From positions 682,001 through 746,000 of the forward strand of contig WSYJ01000142.1 in assembly GCA_020186115.1 (NCBI GenBank): a DNA stretch of 64,000 bases, in the 5' to 3' direction. Under the pieces are notes generated by a model. That model saw nothing but the letters and a program-made list of their open reading frames with translations. It was not told the origin of the DNA and searched no databases. Origin of the DNA: Histomonas meleagridis. Its lineage: Eukaryota; Parabasalia; Tritrichomonadida; Dientamoebidae. Below, in pieces: positions 9,456 to 20,300 of this stretch. Position numbers and translations under genes: made by a program. The number at the start of each line of letters is the position of its first letter. The stretch's first letter is position 1.

Positions 9456-11591
9456 ATGTCAATACCAGGAACTTCAGAGCTCCCAGCTCAATGCCTAGAA
9501 ATTGAAAAAGATCCTGTAGAGTTTATGAATAAGATAACAATCCAATTTATGAAATCAATCTTCAAGGAAGAAACAGAAGAATCAAGAGATAATGCACTTT
9601 GCCTTGGTTTTGCATCATTTCTTATTTTTATAACAGAAAACTTTACAGGCCCATCGCTTGCTTCAAAAATAAAGGAAGGTCCTCGCATTTTATTAAGTGC
9701 ATTTGTTCCAAAAGATTTTAAAGAAGATTTTCTTCTTAATGGCGAAAATATTGTTACGCATGCTTTGCTTCCCGAACTCGTCTGGCTTCCTTATAAATTA
9801 TTTCAGCAATACAAAGCTCCATCAATATGGATTGGTCGAGTTGCATTAATCCTTCAAAAATGCCTAACAGGTCCATCTGAAATACTTCAGAAACTCTGTT
9901 TTGATAATCTTGAAGGACTTGAGCTTATTATTGCCATGCGTACCTATCATCAATTTACAAAATATCTTGCCGAACTCGAAAAATATCGACAATCGATCAG
10001 CTTTGAGTTTAATTTAACCGGTTCTATGGGAAAGAAGACCAAATTCCAACAAGAATCCAAGGCACAATTAATTCTTAAAATCACCAATTGTACTTCTCTT
10101 CGCGAAAAAAATGCTTCTAACACTCATGCTGTCACCAGTGAACTTAATCCACGTATGGTTAAACTTGAAGATGATACTCATATTCTCGAAAATCCAAATC
10201 TCGAAGAATCCAATGAAATTCCACCACTCACTGACCTTGAACTTTGTTATCTTCTACTCGAGTCCATTGCAATTGATGATCGTGCGGCTAGTGAAACCAA
10301 AGATGAGAAACGATTTCCATTTCTTCAAACCATTCTCCAATCCAATGCTCCATATTCTGTTGTCACCTGTGCATTATATGACAAATCGCGACTGGAAAGG
10401 AAGAACCATTATACCCAACAACGTGCAGTTCTTCAACTTGAGTCAATTGTCGAAGATTTTCACAAAGAAGTTCAAACAGAATCACGACTTCAATGTTTCT
10501 TCATCATTGATCATCCTCCCATATGGGACATCCGTCGCGAGATGGGAATACAAATGTTATTCATCGGCGCTGCACGTTCAGCATCGAAGATATTCATTGA
10601 GCATAAGATGTGGGATGAGTTTGTAATGTCATGTGCAGTGACCAAAGAGCCCGAAATGGCAATTGACGTATTAACGAAAGAAGAACAAACGCCACAAATC
10701 ATATGTTTACTTGGCGAAATTAAAGGTGACAAAGATCTATTAGAGAAAGCATGGGAAGCATCGGGCAAACGAATGTCACGCGCGCAACGAAGTTTAGCGA
10801 AATGTTATTTACAAGAAGAAAAATGGGAAGACGCCGCGAAATCATTTGACACTGCATTGAAGTTAAATCGACTATATCCAGACGCATGGTTTAGTTTAGG
10901 ATGTTGTCAAATGAATCTTGAACAATATAACGAATCAGTTATTGCATTCCAAAATGTTGTCAACTTAAGAGAAGATGATTCTGATGCATATTCTAACTTA
11001 GCATTGTCATTAATGAAAACAAACAAAATGTTGGAAGCACATAAAGCGATTTCTCAAGCAGTTAGGTTCAAACGTAATAGCGTGAAACTATGGGAAAACT
11101 TTATAGTTATTTCATTGAATAATGATAAAATGAATGACGTGTTGTTAGGGCTCGAAGAGATAATGAAAACGGACAACAAATGGTGTAACACGCAATTGTT
11201 GTACGAGATATTACAAGTGATCATAGAAGAAAAAGGTGACGCTAATCGATTCTTACAAATAATGGACGAAATTTCACAAAGCGCTGATTGCGGATTTGAC
11301 TTTTGGTCAATATACGCTGATATTATGGAGACAATTAAAAACTATGATAGAGCACTCGAGCTAAGACAAAACGTAATAAAAACTTTGGAAAAGGACGGGA
11401 AAGTGACAGAGGAAAAACAGTTCCAAAGAATTGTAGACGCAGCTGAAAAGCTGGCAAAGACTTCCGAATATGTACCGGATAAGAAGAAAGGAGCGATACA
11501 AAGAATAAGAGTATTGGTTAAAAAATATAACGACGACTTCGGTACTTTGCCATCATACGAAAGACTAAAAGATTTATTACAGAAACAATAG
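9456..11591 (+). CDS. TTC27: TPR protein of the TTC27/Emw1 family
   Basis: 711 residues from the ATG at 9456. The N-terminal half is helical and poorly conserved. The C-terminal half has the family pattern: CLLGEIKGDKDLLEKAWEAS, then RAQRSLAKCYLQEEKW, and three or four TPR units (about 440-560) including DAWFSLGCCQMNLEQYNESV and SDAYSNLALSLMKTNKMLEA. This run of CLLG, EKAWE, RAQRSLA and WFSLGC is typical of TTC27 in animals and Emw1 in yeast. Those proteins act in translation-factor and large-complex assembly and in cell integrity. Cytosolic, no signal peptide. An M3-like promoter motif lies just upstream. The call rests on motif order seen by eye. Confidence 0.82.
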   Translation: MSIPGTSELPAQCLEIEKDPVEFMNKITIQFMKSIFKEETEESRDNALCLGFASFLIFITENFTGPSLASKIKEGPRILLSAFVPKDFKEDFLLNGENIVTHALLPELVWLPYKLFQQYKAPSIWIGRVALILQKCLTGPSEILQKLCFDNLEGLELIIAMRTYHQFTKYLAELEKYRQSISFEFNLTGSMGKKTKFQQESKAQLILKITNCTSLREKNASNTHAVTSELNPRMVKLEDDTHILENPNLEESNEIPPLTDLELCYLLLESIAIDDRAASETKDEKRFPFLQTILQSNAPYSVVTCALYDKSRLERKNHYTQQRAVLQLESIVEDFHKEVQTESRLQCFFIIDHPPIWDIRREMGIQMLFIGAARSASKIFIEHKMWDEFVMSCAVTKEPEMAIDVLTKEEQTPQIICLLGEIKGDKDLLEKAWEASGKRMSRAQRSLAKCYLQEEKWEDAAKSFDTALKLNRLYPDAWFSLGCCQMNLEQYNESVIAFQNVVNLREDDSDAYSNLALSLMKTNKMLEAHKAISQAVRFKRNSVKLWENFIVISLNNDKMNDVLLGLEEIMKTDNKWCNTQLLYEILQVIIEEKGDANRFLQIMDEISQSADCGFDFWSIYADIMETIKNYDRALELRQNVIKTLEKDGKVTEEKQFQRIVDAAEKLAKTSEYVPDKKKGAIQRIRVLVKKYNDDFGTLPSYERLKDLLQKQ

Positions 11592-12546
11592 AAAAAACCA
11601 ATAAACAATAGAATAGCTACGATAAATGTTATGATTTTTATGAAAGTTTTGTTTTTAGGGAACATTATTGCACTGTATCAATAGTAACAATGTAAATATT
11701 TTTTTATATGATTTTATCTAATGAGATAATTTTTCTTTGTTTCTGGAATACTGATCAGCAACAGTTTCTGTGAAAATTAAATTAAAAGAGAATGGATAAA
11801 TATTATCAAATTTCTTATGATTGATTTTGAAGTTTGAATAATATTTTCTTTGTTTAAATTGAATATTAAATTCTAAATATATATTAATTTTTCCAATTCG
11901 TTTTCATGAATTTTGCTTTTTGCTTGGAATTCAATACGAAATGCCACTTTTATAATTGAATGCAATGTATAGTTTACATAATCGTTTTCATCTCAAATCG
12001 ATTTGAAATAAACTCAATACAAATCAAAGTGTTCATTTCAGGAATGAACAATTTAAAAATCTTTGTTAAATTATTGATTGTGTTTGAGGTAACTCGCACT
12101 TTTTATTATTATTGTTTTAGGCATTAATAATATAGTTTATGTATTTGTAAATAATATTTTTCCATCCACTTTTGCAACAAGTTAATCAACTTCATTTAAA
12201 TGAAGATTCGTGCAGAAGGTTTTACAATTGTAAGAAAATCAACATTTATTAACATATTGAATATATAATTAATTGAAAGACATGTAAGATTTATCAGAGA
12301 AATTTTAAAAATTTCTATTTTAATTTTTATAAATATTAAATCAATTTTGATCGTTTTCAGTCCTTTCATTAGAGCTGAACAATATCGAAAATGAATTTCA
12401 ATAATATGGAAAAGTTAATTTATTTATTTTTGTTTAAAAAAAGTCCTATTGAATGGATTCTTGCTTATATAAAATCGTAAAAACAAATTTAAAATTAACT
12501 TTTAGGAATAAAAGTTGTGTGATATAGACTTGGGCAAGTTTTTACT
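11592..12546. other. Long intergenic region, nothing recognised
   Basis: This 955-bp AT-rich region separates the convergent 3' ends of the TTC27-like gene and the phosphatase gene. A 107-codon minus-strand frame overlapping the 3' end of TTC27 is hydrophobic and judged a shadow. No RNA gene or repeat was recognised. Confidence 0.4.
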
Positions 12547-13488
12547 TTAAAGGAAATAACTTGAAATAGCTCTTTCTCTTTCAGGAATTGTTCTTTCAGC
12601 ACTAGGAACTGCATCGAATATATTATATGACATTGTAAATTGACCTTGATCTTGAGTGACTTTCATAACCGACGCAAGGTTACCCGAACGATACATATAA
12701 TTTGGGGCAGACCAAACCGTCGATAGAAGCCCATCAAAGAACATTTCATACCCGTGCATAGCAAGTTGGTGAGCACGACATATATGAGCAACTCTATTGA
12801 TATGTGCAAACTTGCGAGTAACATCTTCGCCAAAAATAAAGCCAACGCCTCGTTTAGATGGCTGAAATCCAACTTGTCTATCATTAGGATCACCCCATAA
12901 TAAATCTGGAAGTGGACCATCCAACATTGGCTCTTGGAACCTATCAATAACATTGACTTGATCGATTAAATGTACTGATGGAGATAATCCACCATGAACA
13001 CAAAAAATTCGACCATTAATTGTAGCTGTTAATGGGAAATAATTAAACACGTCACAGCATTTTTGGTATATGGTAATGTTGTTGAATTTTTCATTGATTT
13101 CTGAATAAAAACCATATGTCCTTGTAACAGTCACAGATTCGTGATTACCCCTAAGAAGAAATATACGCTGTGGATATTTGATTTTGAGACAAAGTAAATA
13201 TATTAAAACTTCAAGTGAATAATATCCTCGGTCAACGTAATCACCAAGAAACAGATATTTTGATTCTGGTGGTGGTGGCTCGATTCTAAAGATTTCTAGA
13301 AGATCATAAAGTTGACCATGAATATCACCAACAACAACAATTGGATCGGATAATTCTAAAACATTATTTTCTTTAATAAGTAATTCTTTTGATAACTCCA
13401 ATGTTGTCAACACTTCTTTTTCGGAAAGTTCAGCAGGTGGCTTTTGCTGAATTTTTTCCATTATCTTGTCAAGGTTGAAATCTTCCAT
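12547..13488 (-). CDS. PP2A/PP4/PP6-type Ser/Thr protein phosphatase catalytic subunit
   Basis: 313 residues from the ATG at 13488. All PPP-family motifs are present: GDIHG at 54-58, GDYVDRG at 82-88, RGNHE at 113-117, HGGLSPS, LLWGDP and SAPNYMYRSGN. The SAPNYxYRxGN form and the SYFL C-terminus match PP2A, PP4 and PP6 rather than PP1; the last leucine is carboxymethylated in that group. Family members are about 305-310 residues, so the length is normal with a slightly longer N-terminus. It dephosphorylates Ser/Thr in regulatory complexes; no subunit-specific assignment is possible here. The gene is divergent from eS17 across 89 bp, and a good Inr-like sequence abuts its ATG. Confidence 0.93.
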   Translation of the reverse strand: MEDFNLDKIMEKIQQKPPAELSEKEVLTTLELSKELLIKENNVLELSDPIVVVGDIHGQLYDLLEIFRIEPPPPESKYLFLGDYVDRGYYSLEVLIYLLCLKIKYPQRIFLLRGNHESVTVTRTYGFYSEINEKFNNITIYQKCCDVFNYFPLTATINGRIFCVHGGLSPSVHLIDQVNVIDRFQEPMLDGPLPDLLWGDPNDRQVGFQPSKRGVGFIFGEDVTRKFAHINRVAHICRAHQLAMHGYEMFFDGLLSTVWSAPNYMYRSGNLASVMKVTQDQGQFTMSYNIFDAVPSAERTIPERERAISSYFL

Positions 13489-13503
13489 TTAATGAGAAAT
13501 TGA
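13489..13503 (-). promoter_or_regulatory. Initiator (Inr)-like element of the phosphatase gene
   Basis: On the minus strand TCAATTTCTCATTAA runs directly into the ATG. It matches the trichomonad Inr TCAYTWYTCATTA apart from one extra base. Inr elements in trichomonads lie within about 20 bases of the start codon, as here. Confidence 0.65.
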
Positions 13504-13536
13504 CTTACTTTGTTCGATTTTAAAATCATAAAAAGT

Positions 13537-13572
13537 GACCGTTTTATTAAAAACCGTTATGGCTTGGCCTTT
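13537..13572 (+). promoter_or_regulatory. M3 and M5 core-promoter elements of eS17
   Basis: GACCGTTT (13537-13544) and AACCGTTA (13552-13559) both fit the M3 consensus, and CCTTT (13568-13572) is the M5 initiator, where transcription starts at the second C in T. vaginalis. That would give a leader of only about 9 bases before the ATG at 13578. The second site also reads as AACGGTTT on the minus strand, so it could serve the divergent phosphatase gene. Confidence 0.6.
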
Positions 13573-13577
13573 TGAGA

Positions 13578-13961
13578 ATGGGTCGTATCAGAACCAAGAC
13601 TACAAAAAGAGCCTCACGTTTAATCATCGAACGTTTCTACGGACAATTAAGCTTTGATTTCCAAGACAACAAGCGCGTTTGTGACGAAGTTGCAACAATC
13701 CCATCAAAAAGAATGAGAAATAAGATCGCAGGTTATGTTACTCATTTAATGCGTCGTCTTGAACGCGGTCCAGTTCGTGGCATTTCATTCAAACTTCAAG
13801 AAGAAGAACGTGAAAAACGTGATAACTGGATGCCAAAGGTTTCACAACTCGAACAACCAACAATTAGCGTTGATGCTGACACAAAGGCTATGCTTACTGC
13901 CATTGGTCTTGGTGATATGAGTGACATTGTTGTTAGAGACAATAATCGTCGCCGCAAGTAA
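13578..13961 (+). CDS. RPS17: 40S ribosomal protein eS17
   Basis: The conserved N-terminus [14 protein letters not shown] fixes the start at the ATG at 13578; the frame is open two codons further back but only from a TTG. The protein has 127 residues against about 130-135 in other eukaryotes. [19 protein letters not shown] in the middle is diagnostic of eS17, and the usual acidic, Arg-rich C-terminal tail ends in RRRK. It is a component of the small ribosomal subunit beak/head region. It lies 93 bp upstream of eL39 on the same strand; each has its own promoter motifs, so they are probably separate transcripts. Confidence 0.97.
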   Translation: MGRIRTKTTKRASRLIIERFYGQLSFDFQDNKRVCDEVATIPSKRMRNKIAGYVTHLMRRLERGPVRGISFKLQEEEREKRDNWMPKVSQLEQPTISVDADTKAMLTAIGLGDMSDIVVRDNNRRRK

Positions 13962-14018
13962 ATAAAATTTTTTTCCTCCATCATCACTTTTTGAATAGTT
14001 TATGTTTTGTATCGCCTT

Positions 14019-14035
14019 TGCGGTTAAAACGGTTT
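14019..14035 (+). promoter_or_regulatory. Two M3-like motifs upstream of eL39
   Basis: TGCGGTTA (14019-14026) and AACGGTTT (14028-14035) both fit the M3 consensus and lie 20-36 bases before the eL39 ATG at 14055. CCTTT occurs at 14015-14019, and CCTTAT, an imperfect M5, lies between M3 and the ATG. Confidence 0.55.
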
Positions 14036-14054
14036 TGGTCGAACCTTATCTTTA

Positions 14055-14210
14055 ATGACAGCCCACAAAACTCTCCGTATGAAGCGCATTCTTGCAAAGA
14101 AAATCAAGCAGAATCGTCCAATGCCACAGTTTATTAGACAAATGACTGGAGTTCGCCATGTTCAAAACCCAATGCGCCGTCATTGGAGAAGGAGGAAGCT
14201 CAACATCTAA
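14055..14210 (+). CDS. RPL39: 60S ribosomal protein eL39
   Basis: This is a 51-residue protein, the exact normal size for eL39. It begins [20 protein letters not shown] and ends [11 protein letters not shown], matching the family pattern SSHKTFRIKRFLAKKxKQN ... RRHWRRTKLGL. It lines the peptide exit tunnel of the large subunit. Start and stop are unambiguous. Two M3-like sites lie upstream, so it shares promoter logic with eS17. Confidence 0.97.
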   Translation: MTAHKTLRMKRILAKKIKQNRPMPQFIRQMTGVRHVQNPMRRHWRRRKLNI

Positions 14211-14482
14211 ACTTGAATAAAAGTATGACATTTCTGCACAATTTCTGTTTTTTTACCTCTTTTATACTTAATTTTTTTAACAAATTTAAAATATGAATTT
14301 TTCCAATATTTTTTTGAACTATATAAATCTCATGCTCAATACCAAATTTTTAATGTACTCAACTTACGTGTTGTTTTAGACATGATGATTGAATATATAT
14401 AGAGATAACAATTTTCAAGATAGCTTTTTTACTTAAAATGAAATAATGTTTAAACATTAATATAAATAAGCAAAACAAAACT

Positions 14483-15001
14483 TTATTCATGAATCAAAAC
14501 CTGTTCTAATCTAAAACTCGGTGAAAATGATTTAACAAATAATATAAATAATTGAGCAGCTAAGCTGGCTTCCTGATCGTTGTCGAGATTAAATATTTGC
14601 GGACTTGGTTTGAAAATAGAATAGAAAATTCCAAAAATGAATAAAAAAGTTAAATACATACATATTACTTTCCAAAGAGGAGACTTTAAAATAGTACCAT
14701 AAACAAGTGGAATAATGTGAATTATGAGAAAGAAGAAAAAGAAAATTAATCTCATATTAATGTCATTTTTCTTTGGGGTTAATACAATTTGAATAATGTC
14801 ATCATCTACAGGTGAATTATGACTGATTAATTCACCATCTACTTCAAGATCAATTTCTTCTCCTATTTCTGAAATTTCTGGAATAGCGCAAAGTCGTGAT
14901 ATCAATTCAGCACATGAAATAGAATATGGAACATTGTCAATTTTGATTTTCTTTTCCCCATCAGGAAAAATTACTATGATTGTTCGGTCTTCTTCCATCA
15001 T
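14483..15001 (-). CDS. Membrane protein with N-terminal ubiquitin-like domain
   Basis: 172 residues from the ATG at 15001 (a second ATG follows immediately). Residues 6-75 have a ubiquitin-like beta-grasp pattern: TIIVIFPDGEKKIKI, a helix around SCAELISRL, IDLEVDGELI, and DIIQIVLTPK. Two hydrophobic segments follow at about 83-103 and 110-130, so the protein is anchored in a membrane with the UbL domain probably cytosolic. The layout resembles TMUB/HERP-like or Dsc3-like factors of ER-associated degradation, but sequence identity is too low to choose. The C-terminal 40 residues are unrecognised. The function in protein quality control is inference. Confidence 0.6.
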   Translation of the reverse strand: MMEEDRTIIVIFPDGEKKIKIDNVPYSISCAELISRLCAIPEISEIGEEIDLEVDGELISHNSPVDDDIIQIVLTPKKNDINMRLIFFFFFLIIHIIPLVYGTILKSPLWKVICMYLTFLFIFGIFYSIFKPSPQIFNLDNDQEASLAAQLFILFVKSFSPSFRLEQVLIHE

Positions 15002-15335
15002 TGGGGGAAATGTGACATGAAAATAATAAAAAAAATTCTAAAAAAAAAATATTTCTTGTGCATTATAAAGCTTTTTTTTAACCACACATATTTTAAGGGA
15101 AGAACTTTAGATATTAAAGGTTTTGAACAAATTATTAAAAATCAATGATTAATTTGAATCTTTCCCATGCAATAAAATATATTAACTTAATTGCTTAAAT
15201 TCTACACCCATGGGAAAAGCATTCATCTAAGATAATTATTTGGTGTATTTTACATGAAGTGCTATCAGAAGAGATTTACAAAAACGTTTTTTTATTTTTT
15301 ATATCACAATTCACGAATACAGGTGTGCTTAAAAA
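15002..15335. other. Divergent intergenic region, nothing recognised
   Basis: AT-rich region between the UbL membrane protein and the Sec23-like gene. It contains A/T tracts and no recognisable gene or clear promoter motif. Confidence 0.35.
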
Positions 15336-17063
15336 ATGCAAAATGACAAATACTTTCACACATCTGTAAACTTTTTTCCAACATCAAATGAGCCAATCCA
15401 AGTCATTGTTGATTTTTATCCATTCGATCAAATTCAAGATATCTATAAATTAGATAGTAATTTGAAAAAAATTGAAGAATGTCCTGGATGTAAACACTTT
15501 GTGGATAGCAATTTTACCAGAGGCGAAGATAAAAGATCGTACAAATGTCCATATTGCAAAGCATTAACGATTAAAAATCAATCTACAGATAGCCAAGTTA
15601 CACACAACATTTTCCGTTTTTCCAAAAAGCCTAAAAGGGATTTCAAATTTAACTTAGTTTTTGCATTAGACGCATGTGTCAATTTTTCTGAATTTAAAAT
15701 TCTCAAAAAATCATTTTTTATAGCACTTGATGCACTTCCAGACAATGAACCCTTCATGGTAGCTATCATTTATCCCAAATTTTTCGAATTTATTTTTGTC
15801 AAAAAAGGTTTTATAATACGAGTAAGTTCAAATGATAATTCACCCATCACAACTAAAGTCAACATTTCCGAATTTTCTAACAAGAATCATTCCAAACCCA
15901 CTCTTAAGAAGTATCTATCTGCGATTGAATATGATGAATGTCGATCTCCCAAATTTACAATTGATAATTTTTTTCGGCAATTTTCTAACGATGAAAAAGG
16001 CCCCAATTTATTTCGGATTATTCTATTTTCTCCCCGATATCCAACCATGCGAATCACTCGCGATATAATCATTGATCTCGTTTCACCAACTAAAATTGTT
16101 GATCCGCGTTTACCACTAATCATTAGTGGTTATTATCTCTGTTTAAGCGAAAATGAAATTCAAAAAACTATAACATCATCCTTAACGGTCGAAACCAATC
16201 AAGTCGAAAATCTTATTAAATACATATTAAGTTCCCCTCAAATATTTAATGTTAAAATCGAAGCAGAGTCACATAATTACTATTGTAAAGAAAAGAATTT
16301 TGCATATGGCACAGCTACTAAAAATTTTTGTCAATCATTTTTACTTTCACCAAAACGTTTTAACTCGACATCAAATCCAGCAATATTTACCATCAAAATG
16401 AAATATTTGAAGATGAAAAAGTCATTTAAATTTACTCGTGAAACAATATATGCGACCAAACAATTCCCTAAATCAGATGATTTCTTAATGATAGCTTCAA
16501 GTATTAATCCATTTGTTGTTATTCCTCATAAAACTAAAAGCCAACTCACAGAATTTACAAAAAATTTGTTCGACAAATATCGGAAAATTTCATTCGATGA
16601 CTCTAATAAGGAAACAGATTATTCATTTTCGATCATCCCGAATTGTCAATGGTTTTTAAGAGCTCTTTTTTCAGATAAGTTCAAAATAGAAAACGATTTC
16701 ATCAAAACATTTTGCTCGTATGATAACAGATTTAATAAGTTTTACCCAAACGTGTCCTTTTGGGATGATCCGAACCAATGCTTCGCCGAAAGATGCACAT
16801 TCGAAAAAATGTTTTACGAACTCGCGGGGTGCCCCAAAATTGTGATGGTTGATAGTATTTATAAAATAGAAGTTTATACTGAAGGAAACATAAAACTAGA
16901 TAACACAGAAATTGAAAAAGCATATAAAAAAGCGATGAAAAGATTCCCCAAACCTGATTTGTTCGTGAATTTGCCATTAGAAAATTTTGTGGAAAAATTA
17001 ACAGAAAATATAGCAAAGGCTTCAGAAACTTTCTTTTTACAAAAAGAAGCACAAGAGAAATAA
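15336..17063 (+). CDS. Divergent Sec23/Sec24-like COPII coat protein
   Basis: 575 residues from the ATG at 15336. Residues 49-74 form a CPxC-x19-CPxC zinc ribbon (CPGC ... CPYC), as at the front of Sec23/Sec24 proteins. A trunk (vWA-like) domain follows, beginning FNLVFALDACVN with ALDALPDNEPFMVAIIYPKF, closest in layout to the Sec23 trunk start. A beta-sandwich and helical region are plausible in the second half, but the C-terminal gelsolin-like domain is not evident; canonical Sec23 is about 760 residues. Expected role: ER export coat, Sar1-GTP binding. This looks like a fast-evolving paralogue and may have a specialised job. Confidence 0.62.
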   Translation: MQNDKYFHTSVNFFPTSNEPIQVIVDFYPFDQIQDIYKLDSNLKKIEECPGCKHFVDSNFTRGEDKRSYKCPYCKALTIKNQSTDSQVTHNIFRFSKKPKRDFKFNLVFALDACVNFSEFKILKKSFFIALDALPDNEPFMVAIIYPKFFEFIFVKKGFIIRVSSNDNSPITTKVNISEFSNKNHSKPTLKKYLSAIEYDECRSPKFTIDNFFRQFSNDEKGPNLFRIILFSPRYPTMRITRDIIIDLVSPTKIVDPRLPLIISGYYLCLSENEIQKTITSSLTVETNQVENLIKYILSSPQIFNVKIEAESHNYYCKEKNFAYGTATKNFCQSFLLSPKRFNSTSNPAIFTIKMKYLKMKKSFKFTRETIYATKQFPKSDDFLMIASSINPFVVIPHKTKSQLTEFTKNLFDKYRKISFDDSNKETDYSFSIIPNCQWFLRALFSDKFKIENDFIKTFCSYDNRFNKFYPNVSFWDDPNQCFAERCTFEKMFYELAGCPKIVMVDSIYKIEVYTEGNIKLDNTEIEKAYKKAMKRFPKPDLFVNLPLENFVEKLTENIAKASETFFLQKEAQEK

Positions 17064-17303
17064 AAAGTATATAAGATAAGTAAAGTTTACGAGGGTTAAA
17101 ATAATTGTTAAAGAATTTGATATTTCTTTACTTTACACCTGATAATTGTGAGTATTGTATGTGTAAACTATTGAATGAATGGGGTTACCCATTGAAAAGA
17201 CAGGTGATTTGGCAAAATTTTCAGCGGCTGTTACACAGAAAGTTTGTGTGGTTTATTTAAACACCTCTGTCTAGACAAGTCTTGGCTGTTTTCATCAATT
17301 CCT

Positions 17304-20300
17304 ATGGATTTTTCAGAATGGATTGATTGTATATTAAATTCTATTACAGATTCCATCAAATTAAAAAACCAAATGAATGACTTAATTTGTCAAATTAAGT
17401 CAATTAAAAATACAAGATATTTACTTGGAAATTATCAAAAGAATACCGATGAATTTCTTGATAAATCTTCACCACAAATTATTCAATCCATTCTTAGTTA
17501 TACACCTTGTGATGAAAGTCATGCAAAAAATCTCAATCAAATTTTAGAATCATTTTTATCTTTGCTTCCAGAGTTTTTCTTTTCATATAAAACCAAACTC
17601 ATTTCTTTTCTGATAAGAATTGTTGTTTCTAGGCGTTGTAGATTTTATTCGTCTACAGAATCCAATGGATATTCTTCATTATTTTCTTCATTTTATACTT
17701 CAAATGTTAAGTTATTTACTAAATCAAATTTCCTTCAAATTTGCACAAAAGAGTTCCATAATTCACAAAACATTTCGTTTGAAAAAGCTGAACAAACACT
17801 TTCACTAATTTTTGACTTTAAAACATATTGGGATAAAAATTCGTATAATTTGTTTATTGATACATTTGTTGAATGGTTTTCTCCAATTGTTTGTTTACTT
17901 CATGATAAAGAACTTCGAAATAGTAATGAGAAAACAATAGAAAACATTTTTACATTACTATTTAATGAAATAAAAGAAAACAATAAAAATTATAACATAT
18001 TAAATGAAAGTCAACTTAAATTATGCATTAATATGCTGAATTCCGAATATTTAAGCAAACAATTTTGTGCTTTAGAAATGTTAAAATCTAAAAACAAATT
18101 AGAATATTCTTTTTTAAAAGAATTAAATAATTTAAATATTATTGATTCATTGCTGAAGAATATGCATAATGACTTAATACAAAACTTTTCATGGTTATTT
18201 TGTTTAATGTCTAAAAATGATTTAATTAAAATTGAGCAATTAAAATATTTTTGGGAATTAACTATAACACAATTTAATTCATCATTCGAAGAATGGATTA
18301 AAATATATCAAAGCTTAAAAATAGAGTTTGTTTCTGAGTTTTGGAGTTTCGTAGAAAAATCAAATATTTTTCCAATAGAATTTTTTCTTTTTCTAAGAAA
18401 AATTTCTAATAATGTTGAAGAAGAACAAAAAATAAAAATTTTTGATGAATTATTTAAATTGTTGATTAATAATAAAAATAATTCTTCTGAATATGATATT
18501 TCATTAATTAAAACATTAATGATTTATTTACCAGAGCATAACGAAAAAGTATTAAATCAATGTTTAGAGTTATTAAAAACAAATTCATATGTTAAATTTG
18601 CTTTAAATGCATTAAAAAAATTTGCTGCAAATTGTGATACAAATGAACTTCGAGATTTGTTTAATTCATTTCTTGAAATAAAACCAAATTTATTAAATGA
18701 AACAAATGATTACTTCGAATTTCTTCAATATGTTTTAATTTATTTAAATACTGATTTAAATGACAAAGAAAAAGAATTAGAAAATTTATTAATTCCAATA
18801 ATTCAATATAAACCAAATTCATTAAAAAATTTCTTTGAAAATGTTATAAAAGTTAATGAAAACATATTTTCAGATCAATTCAAAAAAGATATATTCATTA
18901 AAATATGTACTTTTACGAGTGAAGAAGAAGAATTTTATTCACTTATTATCTATGTTTTTAAAGAGATTAATCGGAAATCATTTAATTCATTAGTAATGTT
19001 TTATGAATTATATATTAATACAACTAAAGATTTTTTTGGTATTGATGACTCATGGTCAATATTATCGAAAACTTCATCAAATACAATTTCCAATTTTTTA
19101 TGTAAACTTTATTTACAATGTAAAGATTTCGATTCAATAAAAGAATTTGTTGATAAATGTATAAGTAAACCGATTACATATGGAAAATTATTAGCATTAA
19201 AGAAAGGAATAGATTTTAAAGAATCGATTATACGAAAATCGAATAATATAAATAAATGGGAATATAAAAACGACTTAATATTAGTTAAATCAAAAGGATT
19301 TTATAATGGTTATTTTTATATTCCATCGAAAATTAAATCAAACACATTAAAAGAGAAAATTTCTTCATTTTTATCATTAAGAAAAGAATCGTTTTTAATT
19401 CATGTTGATCAACAAACTCTAATACCTGAAACAATTCAATTTAATGAAAAATCAGTTGTTGATATAACATGTTTAATTAAAGATTATGTAATTCCTCCAA
19501 AGATTACGGATTATTTAAGTTGTAATGATTTAATTAATGAATTAAAATCATCAAATGAAAAAATATCCGAAATTTCATTGGATATTTTGAATTTATTACC
19601 AACAGATGAAACAGAAAAAAGTTTGTTATTAAATGAAAGTATTAATTGGAATGAAATTTTTGATGTTTCGAATATATATTTATTAATATATCGATTAAAT
19701 ATCATTGGTAATTTAATTCAAACTGAATGGGCATCTAAATTTGTACATGAAGCATCTGAATTATGTTTTAGAAGTTTAATTTTTGATAATAAAATATATG
19801 AAAAAGATGTAATTGTAATAAAATTATTTACTTCTTTAATACAAAATAAATATAAAATTTTGGAAAACTTTAATGAAAATGATTATATGAAATTTGTTGA
19901 TTTAATGATTAAAGAAATCGAAAATGTTAAAATCATTAAAGATTTATTCTTTATATTTAATAATATTTATAATAACAAATATAAAATTCACAATTTAAAT
20001 CAATTAATTTCAAAATCAATTTTTCATCAAAATATTGCAATTCGTAAATCAATTTGTAATATTATTAAAAAACAAAATAACATAAAAGAAATTTTACTTG
20101 AAGTTTTACCTAATTCAAACTCTTCAAATTGTACCGAATTTTACCAATTATTCGAAACTGAAATTAATGAAAATGATATTAAAACATTTCAATGTTTAAT
20201 TACATTTTTTATTTCACAATTCAAAACATTTAATAATTCATATGAACAATTAATTCATCAATATCCAAATGATGAATTTGTTAATAATATTATAAATACT

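Noticed and set aside
10111-10626. 171-codon frame inside the TTC27-like gene
   Set aside because: Same strand but shifted relative to a clearly conserved protein; its translation has no recognisable pattern.
12663-12953. 96-codon minus-strand frame inside the phosphatase gene
   Set aside because: Overlaps the catalytic core in another frame; no independent support.
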